DNA of 64,000 nucleotides from Chlamydomonas sphaeroides (taxonomy: Eukaryota; Chlorophyta; Chlorophyceae; Chlamydomonadales; Chlamydomonadaceae), in the NCBI GenBank assembly GCA_001662425.1, contig BDDC01000007.1, forward strand, positions 192,126 through 256,125, written 5' to 3'. Positions within the stretch are counted from its first letter, which is position 1; every line of letters starts with the position of its first letter. Position numbers and translations under genes: made by a program. Below the pieces are notes generated by a model that was not told where the DNA came from, searched no databases, and saw nothing but the letters and a program-made list of their open reading frames with translations. This document shows positions 1 to 12,400 of the stretch, one piece after another.

Positions 1-949
1 GTGGGGGGCAGGCGGCGAATGGAGGCGAGCTGACTTCATGCCGTGCTTAGGCCACACGGCACGAGCCTGTGACTGCGCCCGTGCCCTGCGTTTCGCGTTG
101 ACTTGCTGGTGCCCTGGGGCCCACGGCCCCGTGTGTATGGGTGGTGCAGGGGACACCTCCATCCCCGTGGCGCTGCCAGCGCACTGACGGTAACACCCTG
201 ATGCAGGAACCCGGACACAGCCGCGACGCACGTAGTGTGGCACGACACCACCGTAACAGGCGGAGGTAAGAGGTGCAAGAGGCAGAGGTAATCCGATTGC
301 TCAGCTGCCACAACACCGTGCTGCAGCCAGCCCGACCCCGCGGCTGGCGGCGCGCACGGCCGTGGGTGCCGCCGCAGCTACGCCTGTCCCAGGCGAGCGT
401 CCTGGGGAGCGACGACGTGAAGCACATCGCATATCACACATCCACACAGCGAGACGCGTCCGCGCGTCCGCCCGCCGCCGCGGCCAGCCGTACGCTCCGC
501 TCCCCAGCGGCCCATGTTCGTCACGGCCCCCGCTCGCAGCACCCGCACCGGGATGCGGCTGCCCACCCACACGCCACCATGCAGCATTGCAGGCAGCCAT
601 CGCGCCCCCCTTATTGTGCTCATGATCCATCAAATCAATACACGGCAGTGGTAATCGCTATGCCAACACGCACCGCGGCCGCAGCCCTGCCCGCAACGTC
701 CGCGCATCCCGGCGAGGCCCATGGTAGGCGGTTCCAGGTGTCAGATCAAGGTTCACGCAGCGTCATCAGCATTGTAAAACCAGCGACCCGCGCCTGGGCA
801 ACTTGCACCACACCAGCTCGAATGCAGCACTGTACGGCGCTAGTCGTACACAGGTCGGAAGCCGCTGGACATGGGCTTCGGCCCCTCCGCCGCCTGAACC
901 ACAGGCGGCGCCTGCCGCGCCAGCCCCGAGCCCCCCCCCCCGCCCCGCC
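1..949. other. Left-edge stretch with no supportable gene
   Basis: GC-rich sequence lies between the window edge and the assembly gap. Open frames exist on both strands but show no recognisable domain, no convincing splice-joined protein and no signal peptide. It could hold the 3' end or 3' UTR of the minus-strand FAM221B-like gene that enters the gap from the right, but nothing here proves it. Confidence 0.5.
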
Positions 950-1304
950 NNNNNNNNNNNNNNNNNNNNNNNNNNNNNNNNNNNNNNNNNNNNNNNNNNN
1001 NNNNNNNNNNNNNNNNNNNNNNNNNNNNNNNNNNNNNNNNNNNNNNNNNNNNNNNNNNNNNNNNNNNNNNNNNNNNNNNNNNNNNNNNNNNNNNNNNNNN
1101 NNNNNNNNNNNNNNNNNNNNNNNNNNNNNNNNNNNNNNNNNNNNNNNNNNNNNNNNNNNNNNNNNNNNNNNNNNNNNNNNNNNNNNNNNNNNNNNNNNNN
1201 NNNNNNNNNNNNNNNNNNNNNNNNNNNNNNNNNNNNNNNNNNNNNNNNNNNNNNNNNNNNNNNNNNNNNNNNNNNNNNNNNNNNNNNNNNNNNNNNNNNN
1301 NNNN
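950..1304. other. Assembly gap (run of N)
   Basis: An uninterrupted run of 355 N. The flanking bases are C/G-rich simple sequence: CCCCGCCCCG on the left and CCCCTCCCCATCCC-type repeats on the right. A low-complexity region that resisted assembly is therefore likely. The minus-strand reading frame on the right side runs into it. Confidence 0.99.
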
Positions 1305-4010
1305 ATGCCCCTCCCCATCCCTGCCCCCCTCCCCATGCCCGGCCCCGGCCCCGGCCCCGGCCCGGCACCCACACCCGGCCGCCGGCCGACCGACGACGGC
1401 CGTAGCCCCACCCCGGAACCCGGCCGCGATGCCGGCGACAGCCCCGGCCCCAAGCCCCCTCGCAGCCCCGGCCCCGCACCGGCGCCCGAGCCCAGCCCAC
1501 TGCCCGGCCGCACCCGACTCGCCGACGACGGCCGCACCGGCCCCGACCCCGGCCGCCCCAGCCCGACCGCCGAGCCCGGCCGGCTGCCGGGCCCACCCCC
1601 GCCGCCCGCACCACTCAGCGGCCGGCCGCCCAGGATACTGTACCCGCCGCCGCTCTCCCCAAACCCGCTCGCATCACCCTCCCCGAACCCGCCATCCTCC
1701 AGAGCGCCGCGCGGGCTTCCGCGCCCGCTGCCGCCCGCTCCTCCACCTCCTCCCCCGCCTCCTGCCAGCTCCCGCGGCGGCGGCCACTGCGGCGGGTTGG
1801 CCACCTTGCCCCAGCGGTTGGCCAGCTCCTGGCCGGTGACGGCCCCGCCGCTGCTTGCGGCCATGATGCGGACGCCCTTCTCGCCGCGGCTGACTGGCAC
1901 GTTCGCTCGGCGCAGGCTGGGGGAAAGGGAGCCGTCGGAGGCGGGGGGAGGTGGGGCGGGGGGAGGTGGGGCGGCGCAGGGGTGCGTTGCGATGGAGGGA
2001 AGGGAAGGAGGGGGACGTGTGGAGGAGGGGCAAGGCACAGCTGCACATGCAGCGAAGGCAGAGGGGCTCCTGGCGCGCTGACTCCCGGAAAGGCACATAC
2101 AAGGGGGCAGTGCAGGTAACGGCATGGACGTGGCACGCTGGCCGCAGCTACACGAGTGGCAGTGCCGCACACGCTGACGAGCAGCAGCAGCGGTGCGGGC
2201 TCACTTGCAAGGCGCAAAGGAGTCGGCGGTGGAGGCGCTGTGGCCAAAGGGCGAGGCGGCGCCCTCCTTGCCCGTGCCCGGAAAGACCAGCTCTGCGCCG
2301 GGCGGGGTGTCGGGGCTCGCGTCAGTGTGCCGCCCGCGTACCCGGCTCTTACCACCACCCGCTGCGCACATTCTGGCCCGCTGACCTGCCAGGCTGCCGC
2401 AGGTTGACCTCGCCAAGACAAAGCCCCCTTTCCCCGTCTCCTGCCGCCCGCGCACATGCAGGGTTGCAACCTTCTCTCGGATACCACTGCCATGATAAGT
2501 CATACAGCCAGCACATGCAGTACCGGAATGCCGCGACGCTATGAAGAGGCCCCGGCACACCGCCAACCCCAGCCCTCTCACGCCGCATGGCCGGGTCGTC
2601 CGCCAGAGGCCGGAAGTCGTCCCCCACCGGCCGCCCCGCCACCAGCCGCTCGCGGGCCGTCTCAAACACCGACTCGTGGTCCTCCCACAGCTTGTCACAG
2701 CCCTGGCAGGGTGGGGCGGTGTGGGCGGTCATGCACGCCGCACCCCCAGCCGCACCCCCAGCCGCACCCGCAGCCGCACCCCCAGCCGCAAGAGCCGGGG
2801 CTGCGGCCCTTGCCGGGGCCCATCAGGGGGCCCGTGCCAGGCCGCTCGGATGCTGCCAATGGATTCGCTGCTCCCTCGTTGCTTCCCCCGGGCCTCCGGC
2901 CCGCCCCCGGCCGCACCAGGCAGGCAAAGTTGGACTGGAACACGGGGCAGCCGCAGCGGCAGCGGCGGGAGTTGGGGTCGTGCTCGTCGTGGCCGTGGCC
3001 GCAGCGGCACTTTGCGCGCCAGGTGTGCACGTTGAAGCCCTTGCGCCGCGGCAGCCACCACTCGCCCACCTCCTCGGGCCTGGGTTGCGGGTGTGCAGGG
3101 GAGGGGTTGGGGTGGGGGGCACGGAGCGGGTGGCGCAGGGAGGGCAGGGGTGGGTGCGGGTGCAGAGGTGTGTGTGTGTGTGGGGGGGGGAGTATGGGCA
3201 CGAGGCAGCTGTTTGGGGGTGGGCGAGGTGCAGGGCGGCGGTGGTGGCGGTGTGCAGATCGTGCCGAGGGGTTGCAGGGGGGCACATGGAGGGATTGAGC
3301 GTGGTGTTTGCAAATCGCGCGGGCATGGCGCGGCGCGGGGGCGTACCGCTTGGGTACGTAGGCGAAGGCACGGCAGGTGCAGGCCTTGCAGATGGGGTAG
3401 GGCGACTTGGGGCTGACAAAGTAGTGCTCCTTGTAGGAGTGGCCGCAGAAGCAGCGCGCGGAAGGACCGATGCGCGTGCCTGCGTGTGTGGGGGGTTGTG
3501 TGTGTGGTTGGGGGGGGCGTGGGGGGTGGAGGCGAGTGAGGGCCGGGTGGCGGTTGGCTGTTGCGGGGGCGGGCCTCGGTAGTGCGCAGGATGACCTACA
3601 GTAGTCGCTGCCATTTGCGGTACAGCGAAAGATGCCGTAGATGCCTGTTTCTATAGCGAGCTGGGCGGCCTGCGGGGTAGATGCGAAGTCGCCGCGCAGC
3701 ACGGCGGAGGGGGCAGGGCAGGGGTAGGCAGCTGGAACCTGATGAAGAGTCGCGATCATTGCGACAGCCAAGAGCAAATAGCTCTGGTGGTGGTTTGTCG
3801 CTGGTCGCGGCGTTGGCAAGGAGGTGAAGGTAGAGCGGTCGGCCGCATGCACACATGCCACCCCCGCCAAACCGACGCCGCATACTTGATAGGGTGCACA
3901 ATTTATGCACGCACCTCCTCCTCCGCATCAATCATCTTCCGGGCTCCGGGCGCCAGGCCATATTGCCCCACGCCCTGGAACACCTGCCCGCGAGTTTGGG
4001 CTTGTATCAT
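1305..4010 (-). CDS. FAM221B: FAM221B-like cysteine-rich protein (3' end unresolved)
   Basis: Well supported minus exons: 4010-3915, 3669-3600, 3479-3347, 3079-2917 and 2702-2582, all joining in phase. The protein opens MIQAQTRGQVFQGVGQYG, then ETGIYGIF, then RCFCGHSYKEH, the hallmark PEEVGEWWLPRR, CRCGHGHDEH, FQSNFAC and GCDKLWEDHES. This order and the paired CxC/CxH clusters match animal FAM221B along its length. The family's biochemical role is not established; it is conserved in many flagellated eukaryotes, so a ciliary role is a fair inference only. After about residue 194 the model is uncertain. A frame at 1916-1305 (VTGQELANRWGKVANPPQW, then Arg-Pro-Gly-Ser repeats) reads like a C-terminal extension but needs an extra exon to fix phase, and it runs into the N gap. 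The gene is head-to-head with the PARN-like gene. Confidence 0.82.
2736..2790. repeat. 12-bp tandem repeat in a FAM221B-like intron
   Basis: About four and a half copies of a 12-mer (CCGCACCCCCAG, one copy with a single change) lie in the intron between the exons ending at 2917 and starting at 2702. On the gene's strand it reads CTGGGGGTGCGG. It is a minisatellite with no coding role that I can see. Confidence 0.85.
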
Positions 4011-4624
4011 GGCTAAACGTTACTTGTAAATACGAGCTGCCTTGTGCATTGTCCAAAGCGATGCGTAGGCAACGGAGTTTTCCGCATACCCAGCACCGCA
4101 GCACGCATGTCTTGCCCCGCTTCCCCGCTCAAGCCCCCGCCCGCCAATCGCAGTGCACTTAACCCATTTGCTGTAGCCATTACTGCTCCACCTCTGAGAC
4201 TGAGGGACGCCGTTACTCTTTGCAGGGGCGCTTAGCGCCGCATGCCGCGTTGTGCTGCTAACTACCCGGTCCGCAGAGGGACGCTGATACCTCACCTGGA
4301 AAATAGTCAAGCTGCCCACGGATGATACCAGCGGACATGCGAGTATATAGTCTCGCCGGGGTCAGCCTTCGCGTACTTGCGCTTGCGTGGTTAGCGGGGG
4401 TCTCGTGGGGGTGTGAGGAAGGGAAGGCCCGGGAGAAACCGTGCCGGGCCACGGGCACGCAATGCCAAGCCAGCGGCGCTTGTGTACATCATGTCGCATA
4501 CGTCAAACCACATGGCATGCTCGAACTCACTTGTGGGCAACCCCTGCATTAACTAGCCATATGTCTCGCTAGCAGTGTTCGAGCTACTTGGCAACGCGAG
4601 CCGTTTGTGTCAGGCTCGCCTACG
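4011..4624. promoter_or_regulatory. Shared divergent promoter region, FAM221B-like / PARN-like
   Basis: 614 bp separate the two divergent start codons. No TATA box or clear motif stands out. A short open frame at 4322-4552 begins with a hydrophobic, signal-like stretch but has no homology that I recognise and is probably chance. Confidence 0.5.
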
Positions 4625-7600
4625 ATGCAGCCTAGCGCATCTGGGCAGCTGTGCGGGCGGCGTAGGCTCAATGCAAGTGTCGCTCCGCGTGCGCTGCCCT
4701 CGCGGCTTGCGTTCGCGGTGCGACGCCCAGCTGAACGGCTCCATGTCGTCAGCAGCTCGCTTGTGGAGGCCCCAGCCGCGAGGCCAAGCACTGCGTCGTT
4801 GGGTAGCCAGGAGCAGCGGCCGCCAGACATCGACTTTGCGGACGTCAACCGCCACAATTTCGCCCAGGTGTTGCCGATCATGCGCGCAGCCATCCAGGAC
4901 GCCACCTTCGTGGCAATCGACTCGGAGTTCACGGGCCTGTTCCCGGATGGCGTGTCGGAGGACTACATCGAAGACATCGAGTCGCGCTACGCCCGGTACC
5001 GCGCCTCGTCAGCGGACTTCATCATCGGCCAGGTGCCAGGGGGCCGTCCGGGGCAGGAACCGGGCAGGGGCAGCACGGCAGCTGGCACGGCCGGGACCCC
5101 GGCGCACCGCACACTCTGGCCCTGCACCAGCGCCGCTCGCCCGGCCCGCGACCCGACCCGCAGTTTGGCCTGACCGCCTTCAAGTGGCACCCCGCGCCGC
5201 CAGGCGCCTCGGCGCCGCGGGCGGGCGGCCACTGGGAGGCGCGCACCTTCAACGCCTACGTCTTCCCGCGCCCGCTGGATAACCTGGGCTGGGACCGGCG
5301 CTTCAGCTGCCAGGCCTCCTCCCTCACCTACCTGGCCAACCAGGTGGGGCCGGAGCGCGACATGGGCTACGGGGATGGGGCCCGTAACGCTTTCAGTCCG
5401 AACCGCGGCCCTCTTTTGGGACCATTAAGGGGCCCTGCTCGGCTTTCACGGGGCCCAGCCGTGGGCCCGCGGCGATCACAGCGAGGAGCCCGGCCGCAAC
5501 CCACAGGCAGGCCGACCGGCCGATGGCCCTGGCGGGTGCTCCTGTTCACGGGGCCGCGGCCAGGCCCAGGACAACGGCCCTGTGCATGTGCATGCCGTCA
5601 TCGGTCCCGCGTCGTGTTACTGGTACTGGCGTCGCCCTGGCGCCTGGCCCACACACCACACCGCACCGCTACCCGCACACATCAGATTCACCCGGCATGC
5701 CACGCTCATGCACGTCCAGGGCTTTGACTTCAACCGCATGATCCGCGACGGCATCGGCTACGCGCCGCTCTCGCTGCTGGCCTCCAAGGTGGCCAGCCTG
5801 TCGACCGAGCTCAAGGAGCAGCTGGACAACCAGGTGCGGCCGCAGGCCTGTCCAGCTCAACATCCGTCCATGAGAGCCATGCCGTCATACGTATGCGACC
5901 TCAATGGTACACATGGTTATGTGACAGCACGGTTGCCTACCGCATTGAGCGGCTGGACGACCAGATGCGGCGCGTCTTACCCATAACTTGCTATAACCAT
6001 CACGTCATCGTAGGTCTTCTGCCAGAGCTAAGGTAGCCGGCTAAGCAGACCCGCATCCCTACACGCAACAGGCGCGCTCTGCGCAGGGCCGCACGCCGGC
6101 CGAGGAGGAGGCCATGGCGGGCTGGCGGCAGGCCGTCCGTTCCTGGCTGGCCAGCGGACAGCCGGAGCTGGAGCTGCCGCTGCCGGCCAGCCGCCGCCAG
6201 CAGCTATTGCTCAAACTGCTGGTGCAGCAGGAGTTCCAAGTGCCGTCCGCCGGCTACCCACCCTTTGCTCTGGACGAGGTCCGGTCAGGCGGAGGCAGCG
6301 CCGGCAGCAGCGGCGAGGAGAGCGAGGGCGAGGCCGAGGAGGAGGAGGATGGCGGCCGCGGCGGCAGCTCAGGCGGCGGGCTGCTGCGGCTGCGGCGCGT
6401 GGAGGCGTGGCGGCCAGAGCTGCTGTCGTCCGCGCGGGGGCTGTCGGGGCTGACGGCGCGGCAGCGGATAGAGCTGGTGGCGGAGGTCAAGGGCTTTTCG
6501 CAGGTGCGAGTGCATCGGTGCGTGGGTGCGGGGACCTGAAGTGCACTGGGACGTGCCTTCCAGACGGGCCGTGAACGCGAGGGCGGCTCGGAGCCGAAGT
6601 TGGAATGCGCTCGCCCCTACCCGGCGGCCTCTCCCACCGCGCCCTCCCTGCTGCCCCCTTCGCATCCACGCCCGCGGTCTGCTGCCCCTCTCACCGGCCC
6701 ACACGCCCCGCGTCCCTCCCGTCCCCCGACCAGGTGGTCGAGGCGCTGACCGAGGCCCGGAGGCCCGTGGTGGCCCACAACGGCGCCTTTGACCTGGTGT
6801 ACATGCTGGCCCAATTCGTGGCGGCGCCGCTGCCAAAGGCCTGGCCCGAGTTCAAGTCGCTCGTGCAGCGAACCTTCCCGGCCGGACTGTACGACACCAA
6901 GCACGTGGCGCAGCAGCTGGCGGCGTCGTACGGCCTGCCGCTGGCGGACACGTCGCTGGGCGGGCTGTACGGCAGCCTGACGGATGAGTCTTGGCTGCGC
7001 GCCAACGGCCTGGCGGCGGGCCGCTCCGCGGCGGCGCCGGGCCTGCCGGAAGTACGGCACGCGCCAGGTTTCAGTTCGTACGAGGGCGTGGCGGTTGCCA
7101 GCAAGGCGCACGAGGCCGGTTTCGACGCGTACATGACGGGCGCCGCGTTCGCATGGCTGCTGGGGATAGCGGACGTCAAGGCGGCGGGTCGGGCGGCGGC
7201 CAAGCCCGACGGCACTGTTGCCGACGGCGAGGCGGCGGTGGAGCCGTCGACATCGACGTCGGCGGCGGACGCCGCCGACGCCGCGGTGCTGCAGGCGCTG
7301 CTGCCGTACCGCGGTCGCATCCATCTGATGAAGTCGGACCTGCCGTACATTGACCTGTACGGCGCGGATCCCGTGCCGCGGCGGCCGTCTGTCGTGCACG
7401 TGTCGGGCATCACGCCCAACACGCGCGCGGGATTCGTGGCGCAGCGCTTCGTTGCGGCGGGCTTTGGGCCCGTGCAGGTGGGGCGGGGCCTGTGCTCGCT
7501 GAACGGGGCCGGAACGATTCCGTGATGGGGCGGGGTCCTCGGCACACGGTTCGCATGGGTGACAGGGCTGCTGCATGGCATCCCGTCACCGGGGTGCGGC

Positions 7601-8735
7601 CACATGCGGGTCGTGGCGCCGGGGCGCTGCTGCGGACCTAACCACATGCGTGGCCTGGACGCAGCTCCGTTGGCTGCCCGCCTGCCTTGGCGGGCCCCGT
7701 GGCTCCCCTGCTCCAGCCCCCTTGACGGGGCACCGCTGGGCGCACGCGCTGTGGCTCGCCGCCCGCGACCCGCCACCTGCCCTGGGGCCGCTGTCGGCCA
7801 TGCCCACCCTCATGTTGCCCTGCTGCCCTCGACGCCGCCCCTTTCCTACCTGCCAGGTGTCGATGCAGCTGGACGCAAAGGGCGGTGCCGTGGGGGCGCT
7901 GGTGCAGCTGCCCAGCGTGGACATGGTGCAGCGGGCGCTGACGCACGCGCGGCGGAACTGGAAGACCTTCGTCGTGGTCACGTACGCTGAGTGGCAGGTG
8001 GCGCAGCGACAGAAGAAGACTGCCGCAGCCGGCGGCGGTGGTGCGGGCGGCGCCGGGGCCCGGTCTGCGCCGCGGGCAATAGCCGCCCCGGCGGCGGAGG
8101 CGGCGGGGCAGCATCACGGCGGGGAGCCGGGGCCGTCGTCCTCGGCGTCGGCGGGGCCGGCGGCGGCGGACGCGGAGGCGGGGACGTCGGCGCAGGTGGA
8201 GCGGCAGCGGCTGAAAGAGTTCACGCAGCGCGTGGCGGTGGCGACGGCGGGGGTGTCGCGGCGGCCACCAAAGCAGCAGCCGGCGGCCGAGGAGGAGCCG
8301 GCCGCGAGCGGGGCCGGGGCAGGTGACGGAGCGGCGGCAGCGGCGGCCGAGCCAGCAGCGGCGGCGGAGCCGGCTGCGGGGGCAGCGGCGGCGGAGCCGG
8401 CGGCGGCTCCATCAACGTCTGGGCGAGGCGATGACGGGCCCGCCATGGCGGGGGTGCCGACGGCTGCGGCAGGATCAGCCAACGGCGATGCGGCGGCGGC
8501 GGGTTCGGACGGCGGCTCGGGGGCAGGGACTCTCGGGGACGATGGCGAGGACGCCGCCACCAAGTCCCGGCGGAGGATGGAGCTAGACGAAAGGGCGGCG
8601 GCCGCCGCCGCGGAGCGGTTGCGGGAGCTCGCGGCTGCGACGGCGCGGCTGCGAGAGGCGCAGGCGGGCAGCGGGGCAGGTGGGAGTGGGGGAGGCAAGC
8701 CCCTGCATCGACCGGAGCGGCCGGTGCGCAAGTGA
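4625..8735 (+). CDS. PARN: PARN-type poly(A)-specific ribonuclease, probably organellar
   Basis: Exons 4625-5032, 5164-5343, 5720-5833, 6072-6503, 6734-7477 and 7857-8735 join in phase to 918 residues. PARN is a DEDD 3'-5' exonuclease that shortens poly(A) tails. Visible catalytic parts: FVAIDSEFTGL (Asp and Glu), HNGAFDLVYM (Asp), and KAHEAGFDAYMTG (His and Asp). DIDFADVNRHNF marks the conserved N-terminal start of the family. About 60 Arg/Ala/Ser-rich residues precede it, which looks like an organelle transit peptide; the plant homologue AHG2 acts on mitochondrial transcripts, so mitochondrial targeting is a reasonable inference. The R3H domain of animal PARN appears degenerate or absent (residues about 235-325 are partly acidic and Ser/Gly-rich). 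The last exon adds a roughly 220-residue Ala/Gly/Pro tail of unknown role. Confidence 0.92.
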
Positions 8736-9478
8736 GGGCGCTGTGTGAGGGCGCCGTTGAGCTTGCCTCTAGACCGCGGCTCTGCTCGCGTGTATGTCAA
8801 GGATGGCTGACGGGTTTGCATGAAAAGATGCCGCGCCTGCTTCATGCGTTGCCGAAATGAGAGCCTTGGGCCAGGGGAATGCACACAGCTGCAACTGAGC
8901 CATCGGGCCCATTTTACTGCATCATCAGCGTGCAAGTCAGTGGAGCCCAACGGGCCCAGGGTTGACTAGGAGGCTTGCCCGATGAGGCCAAAGCGAAGGT
9001 GCCAGCGCAGGCCAGCAGGCGCGGTGATTACGCCGGTATCAGAGCCCAAGCCCTTGACTTGCACGCTGGTGAGTAGTTGAAAGCCCTACATTCCTAGGTT
9101 GGTGGCTCGACAGAGCCTCCAAGCCTGGTTGGCGAATTGCCGTGTAAGCAGCATAAGACCGACAAGGGGACTGCAGTTGAAGTTGAGCCAGCGGGCATTG
9201 CAAAACGCACGAGCGAGCGAGCGCAGCGCAGGTCTCCCAACCCGCGTGTCCGAGAGTCACAGGCAGCCCTGCAGTAAGCGTCCAAGCGTCCCCGTCTCAT
9301 ACCTATCACGCCCGTCCTGCTGGCCCTCCCACGCCCACGCCAACTCTCCAACCGCGCACAGCCAACCGCCAGGCACTCACCATTACGCACCCACGGCCCC
9401 CCCCAGTGTAGCGGACCTCACCCTCCCCACACATACTCTAGCCCCTTGTGGCCTCAGGGCCTTCGGCCTCTTCGCCCC
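8736..9478. other. Convergent 3' intergenic region, PARN-like / CEP44
   Basis: 743 bp between two convergent stop codons. A TGTAA poly(A)-like signal on the plus strand sits at 9143-9147. No gene is supportable here. Confidence 0.5.
9143..9147 (+). promoter_or_regulatory. Candidate TGTAA poly(A) signal for the PARN-like gene
   Basis: TGTAA is the usual poly(A) signal of chlorophycean algae. It lies about 400 nt after the stop at 8735, which is far but possible. Any single 5-mer can occur by chance. Confidence 0.35.
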
Positions 9479-12400
9479 TCAGCGGCGCCGCAGGCTCTGC
9501 AGGAAGTCCTGCGCCTCCGTGTACCGCATGTACAGGCTGTTGATGAGGTCGTCGGTGCTGCGGAAGCCCTGGCCCCCGTCGCCGCCCGGCGTCGCCGTCA
9601 GCGGCGGCTGTGACGCCGGCGGCTGCCCAGCTGCGGCGCCCACAGGCGGCGCCGCATGCGCCCGCTGGGCCTGCGGCTCGGCGGCGGCGTCAGCTTGCGC
9701 CGCTGCCCACGGGCCCAGCGCAGGCCCGGCCGCCCCTAGCCCGTCAAGGATGCTGCCACCGGCGGGCTGGCCCGGCCGCAGCCCCGGACGCAGAGCGCCG
9801 TGTCCGTAGACGCCGCCGCCGTGTGCCGAGCCAGCGCTGGCGGCAGACGGCCCGCCAAGCGCCGGCGCTGGGCCGCGTGCGCTGTCCAGGCTCGCGCGCA
9901 GCGCCATCGCCTGGCCTGACCCGGCGCCGCCGCCACTGGCCCAGCCGCCGGCGGTGGCGGTGTCGAGGCTGGCGCTGTGCGGCCGGGCCCCGCCCGCCGG
10001 CGAGCCGACCGGCCCACTGGCCTCGCTCGCCGTGGGCCCCCCCGCGGCCGCCGCCGAGGCCACTCGCTGCATGAGGCTGCCCGGCTGGAAGGAGAAGGCC
10101 GGCTGCGGCATGGGCGTGAAGCTGCCGGGCCGGACCGCGCCGCCCGCAGAGTGCGGCTGCGAGCCGGCCATGCCCGCGCCGCCCCAGGCCGGGGCCGCGC
10201 CTGCGTCGGGCGCCGCGCTGCGTCCGGTGGTCCAGGCGGCGTCCGTCGCATGCGCCTGCACCGCTGCGCCCGCCTGCGGCTCCCAGGCCCTGCGGCCGTC
10301 GCCCCAGGCCGCGCTGCCGGAGGGCGCTGGCTCATGCGCCGCTGGGGGCGCGCGCGTCGCCAGACCGTGCCCGTGCCCGTCCTGCCGCGCCGCGGGCTCA
10401 GGGCTAGACCGCCTCGCTGGGACCGCTTCTACGTCGGGGCGGTCCTGCGCCGCCCACGCCGCTGGCCGCTCCGGCAGCACCGCGGTCGCGCCTGCAGAGC
10501 GCGGCCGCGCTGGCGAGGACTGCTGAGCGCCAGGCGCCGCTGCGCTGGATGCTACGTAGGCGCCCGGCGAGGCCGCACCAGGGCTGGCCGGCAAGCCCGG
10601 CTGCTGCGGCGAGGGCTGGCGCTTGACGCACACGTCCATCTCGCACTCCAGGAAGCGCACACGCCCCTCCAGCACCGTGACACGCGCCTGCAGCGCCTCC
10701 TGGCTCTGCCGAGCCTCCAACCTGCACACGTGAACAGGGAGCGGCGAGAGGCCGGTGACGTCAAATCTCCCCGACACCGGCTACCCCCAACAGAGGAAAC
10801 CTGTCAAGCCCCCAGGACCCCGCCCCGAGTGCAACCCGGCTCTGGCCCAGGCGCCGGCTTCCGCTCGACGCTCGCCGCACCTGCAGCGCTCCAGCTCGGC
10901 CTCCGCAGCTGCCAGCTTGCCGCGCAGCTCCGTTAGCTGCTGCTGCGTATCGCGCTCCAGCCGCGCCATCTGCGCCGACAGGTCGGCCGCATCGCCGCCA
11001 TGCGCACGGCCGTGCTGGCCGGAGCCGTACGACGCAACAGCGCTCACTGGTGCAGCCAAGGCCCCGGCGCTGGCCGCCCCAGGCACCGGCCCTCCGAACC
11101 ACGACTGCGGCTGAGCCCCAGCCCCAATGGCAGCTGTTGTGTGTGGCTGGGCAGCTGACGATTGGCCAGGGGCCGAGGCGGCGGCTCTCCCTGACGCGCC
11201 GTTGCTCCCTGCCACCGCACCACCCGCCCGGGGCTCCAGCCCCAGCCCCAGGCGCCGGTCCTGGTCTGGCTGGGACCCATCCCGCTCCAGCTCCTGCGCC
11301 GTGTGCTGCGACGCAGCCCAGGCCCGCGGCTCTGGTTCCTCCTCGGCCGCCTCGGAGCCGCAGCCTGGCGCCACCTCGCCACCCTGGCCCTCCGAGCCGC
11401 CCAGCTCTTGGCTTGAGTCCGCGTCCTCGTCCGCGCGGCGCTGCTGCGGCACCTTGCCCGGCCCGAAGAAGCGGCTGAAGCTCCACTCGTCCACGTCCCG
11501 AGCCATGTAGCCTACGCCTGCTGCCCCGCCCCGGCCAGCCGAGCCGGGCCCAGCCGCCTGCCCCGGCGGCGCCTGCTGCTGCCCGGAGCCCGGCGGGACA
11601 GGCTGCTGCTGGGCTGCGCCCCGCCAGCCGGGGTGCGGCACGGTGCTGGCCTGAGGCCGCCGGGTGTCGCTGCCGGCCGCCGCCGATGCGGCCGGCTGCT
11701 GCCACTGCGGGGTCACCTGCGCGAGGGCCTGCGGCCCAGGCCGCTGTGCCACTGACGGCTGCTGCTGCTGCTGCCAGGCAAAGGCCGCGGACTGCGCCTC
11801 CCCCAGCCCGCCAGCCGCCTGCCACCAGGCACTGCTGTCCGGCCGATCTGCGCACAGGAAACCACGTTTTGTCTGCACTTCTGCATTTCAAGCCACATTT
11901 TGCCTTTGCGTGCTACCCTACCTACCCCCATTGCCCGTCGTAAGCCCACACACGGACATACGGCCGCATGCCTACCTGCCCCCAGCTCGAAGTCCAGGCC
12001 CAGCGCCATGCCTCCGGCCGCGGCCTCGCCGCCGCCATCAAACTCCGGGTTCATGAACCATGTATGGATTGGCTGCGCTCCCGGCTGCTTGCGTGGCTGT
12101 GAAGCGGCCGCCAGCCCGGACGCGGCGGGTGCTGCCGCGCCAGTCAGCCGAAAGGTGAGCTCAAGTGGGTCACCAGCCCGCTGCTGCCCAGCGGCTGGTG
12201 AGGGACGCAACCCCGCGGCCGACTTGCCTGCAAGCGTAGCGGCATGATGCCGAGGCGTTGAAAGAGCAGCGCAATGAGGCAGCGGGTTAGCGCAACCCCC
12301 CATGCACGCACCGGCGCCGTTGGCGGCCCCCGCCCCGGCCGGCAGCGGCGAGGGCGTGGCGATGAGGCGCTTGGGCTTGTAGACGGACTGCGCGCCGTCG

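Noticed and set aside
273..2081. Plus-strand open frame of about 600 codons across the N gap
   Set aside because: It contains the gap, is pure Pro/Arg/Ala composition, and overlaps the minus-strand FAM221B-like frame. No domain or intron structure is visible.
2736..2790. 12-bp tandem repeat as a CRISPR array
   Set aside because: There are no spacers, units abut directly, it is inside an intron, and the genome is eukaryotic.
4322..4552. Small open frame with hydrophobic start between FAM221B-like and PARN-like genes
   Set aside because: It lies in the divergent promoter region, has no homology, and overlaps no splice-supported exon.
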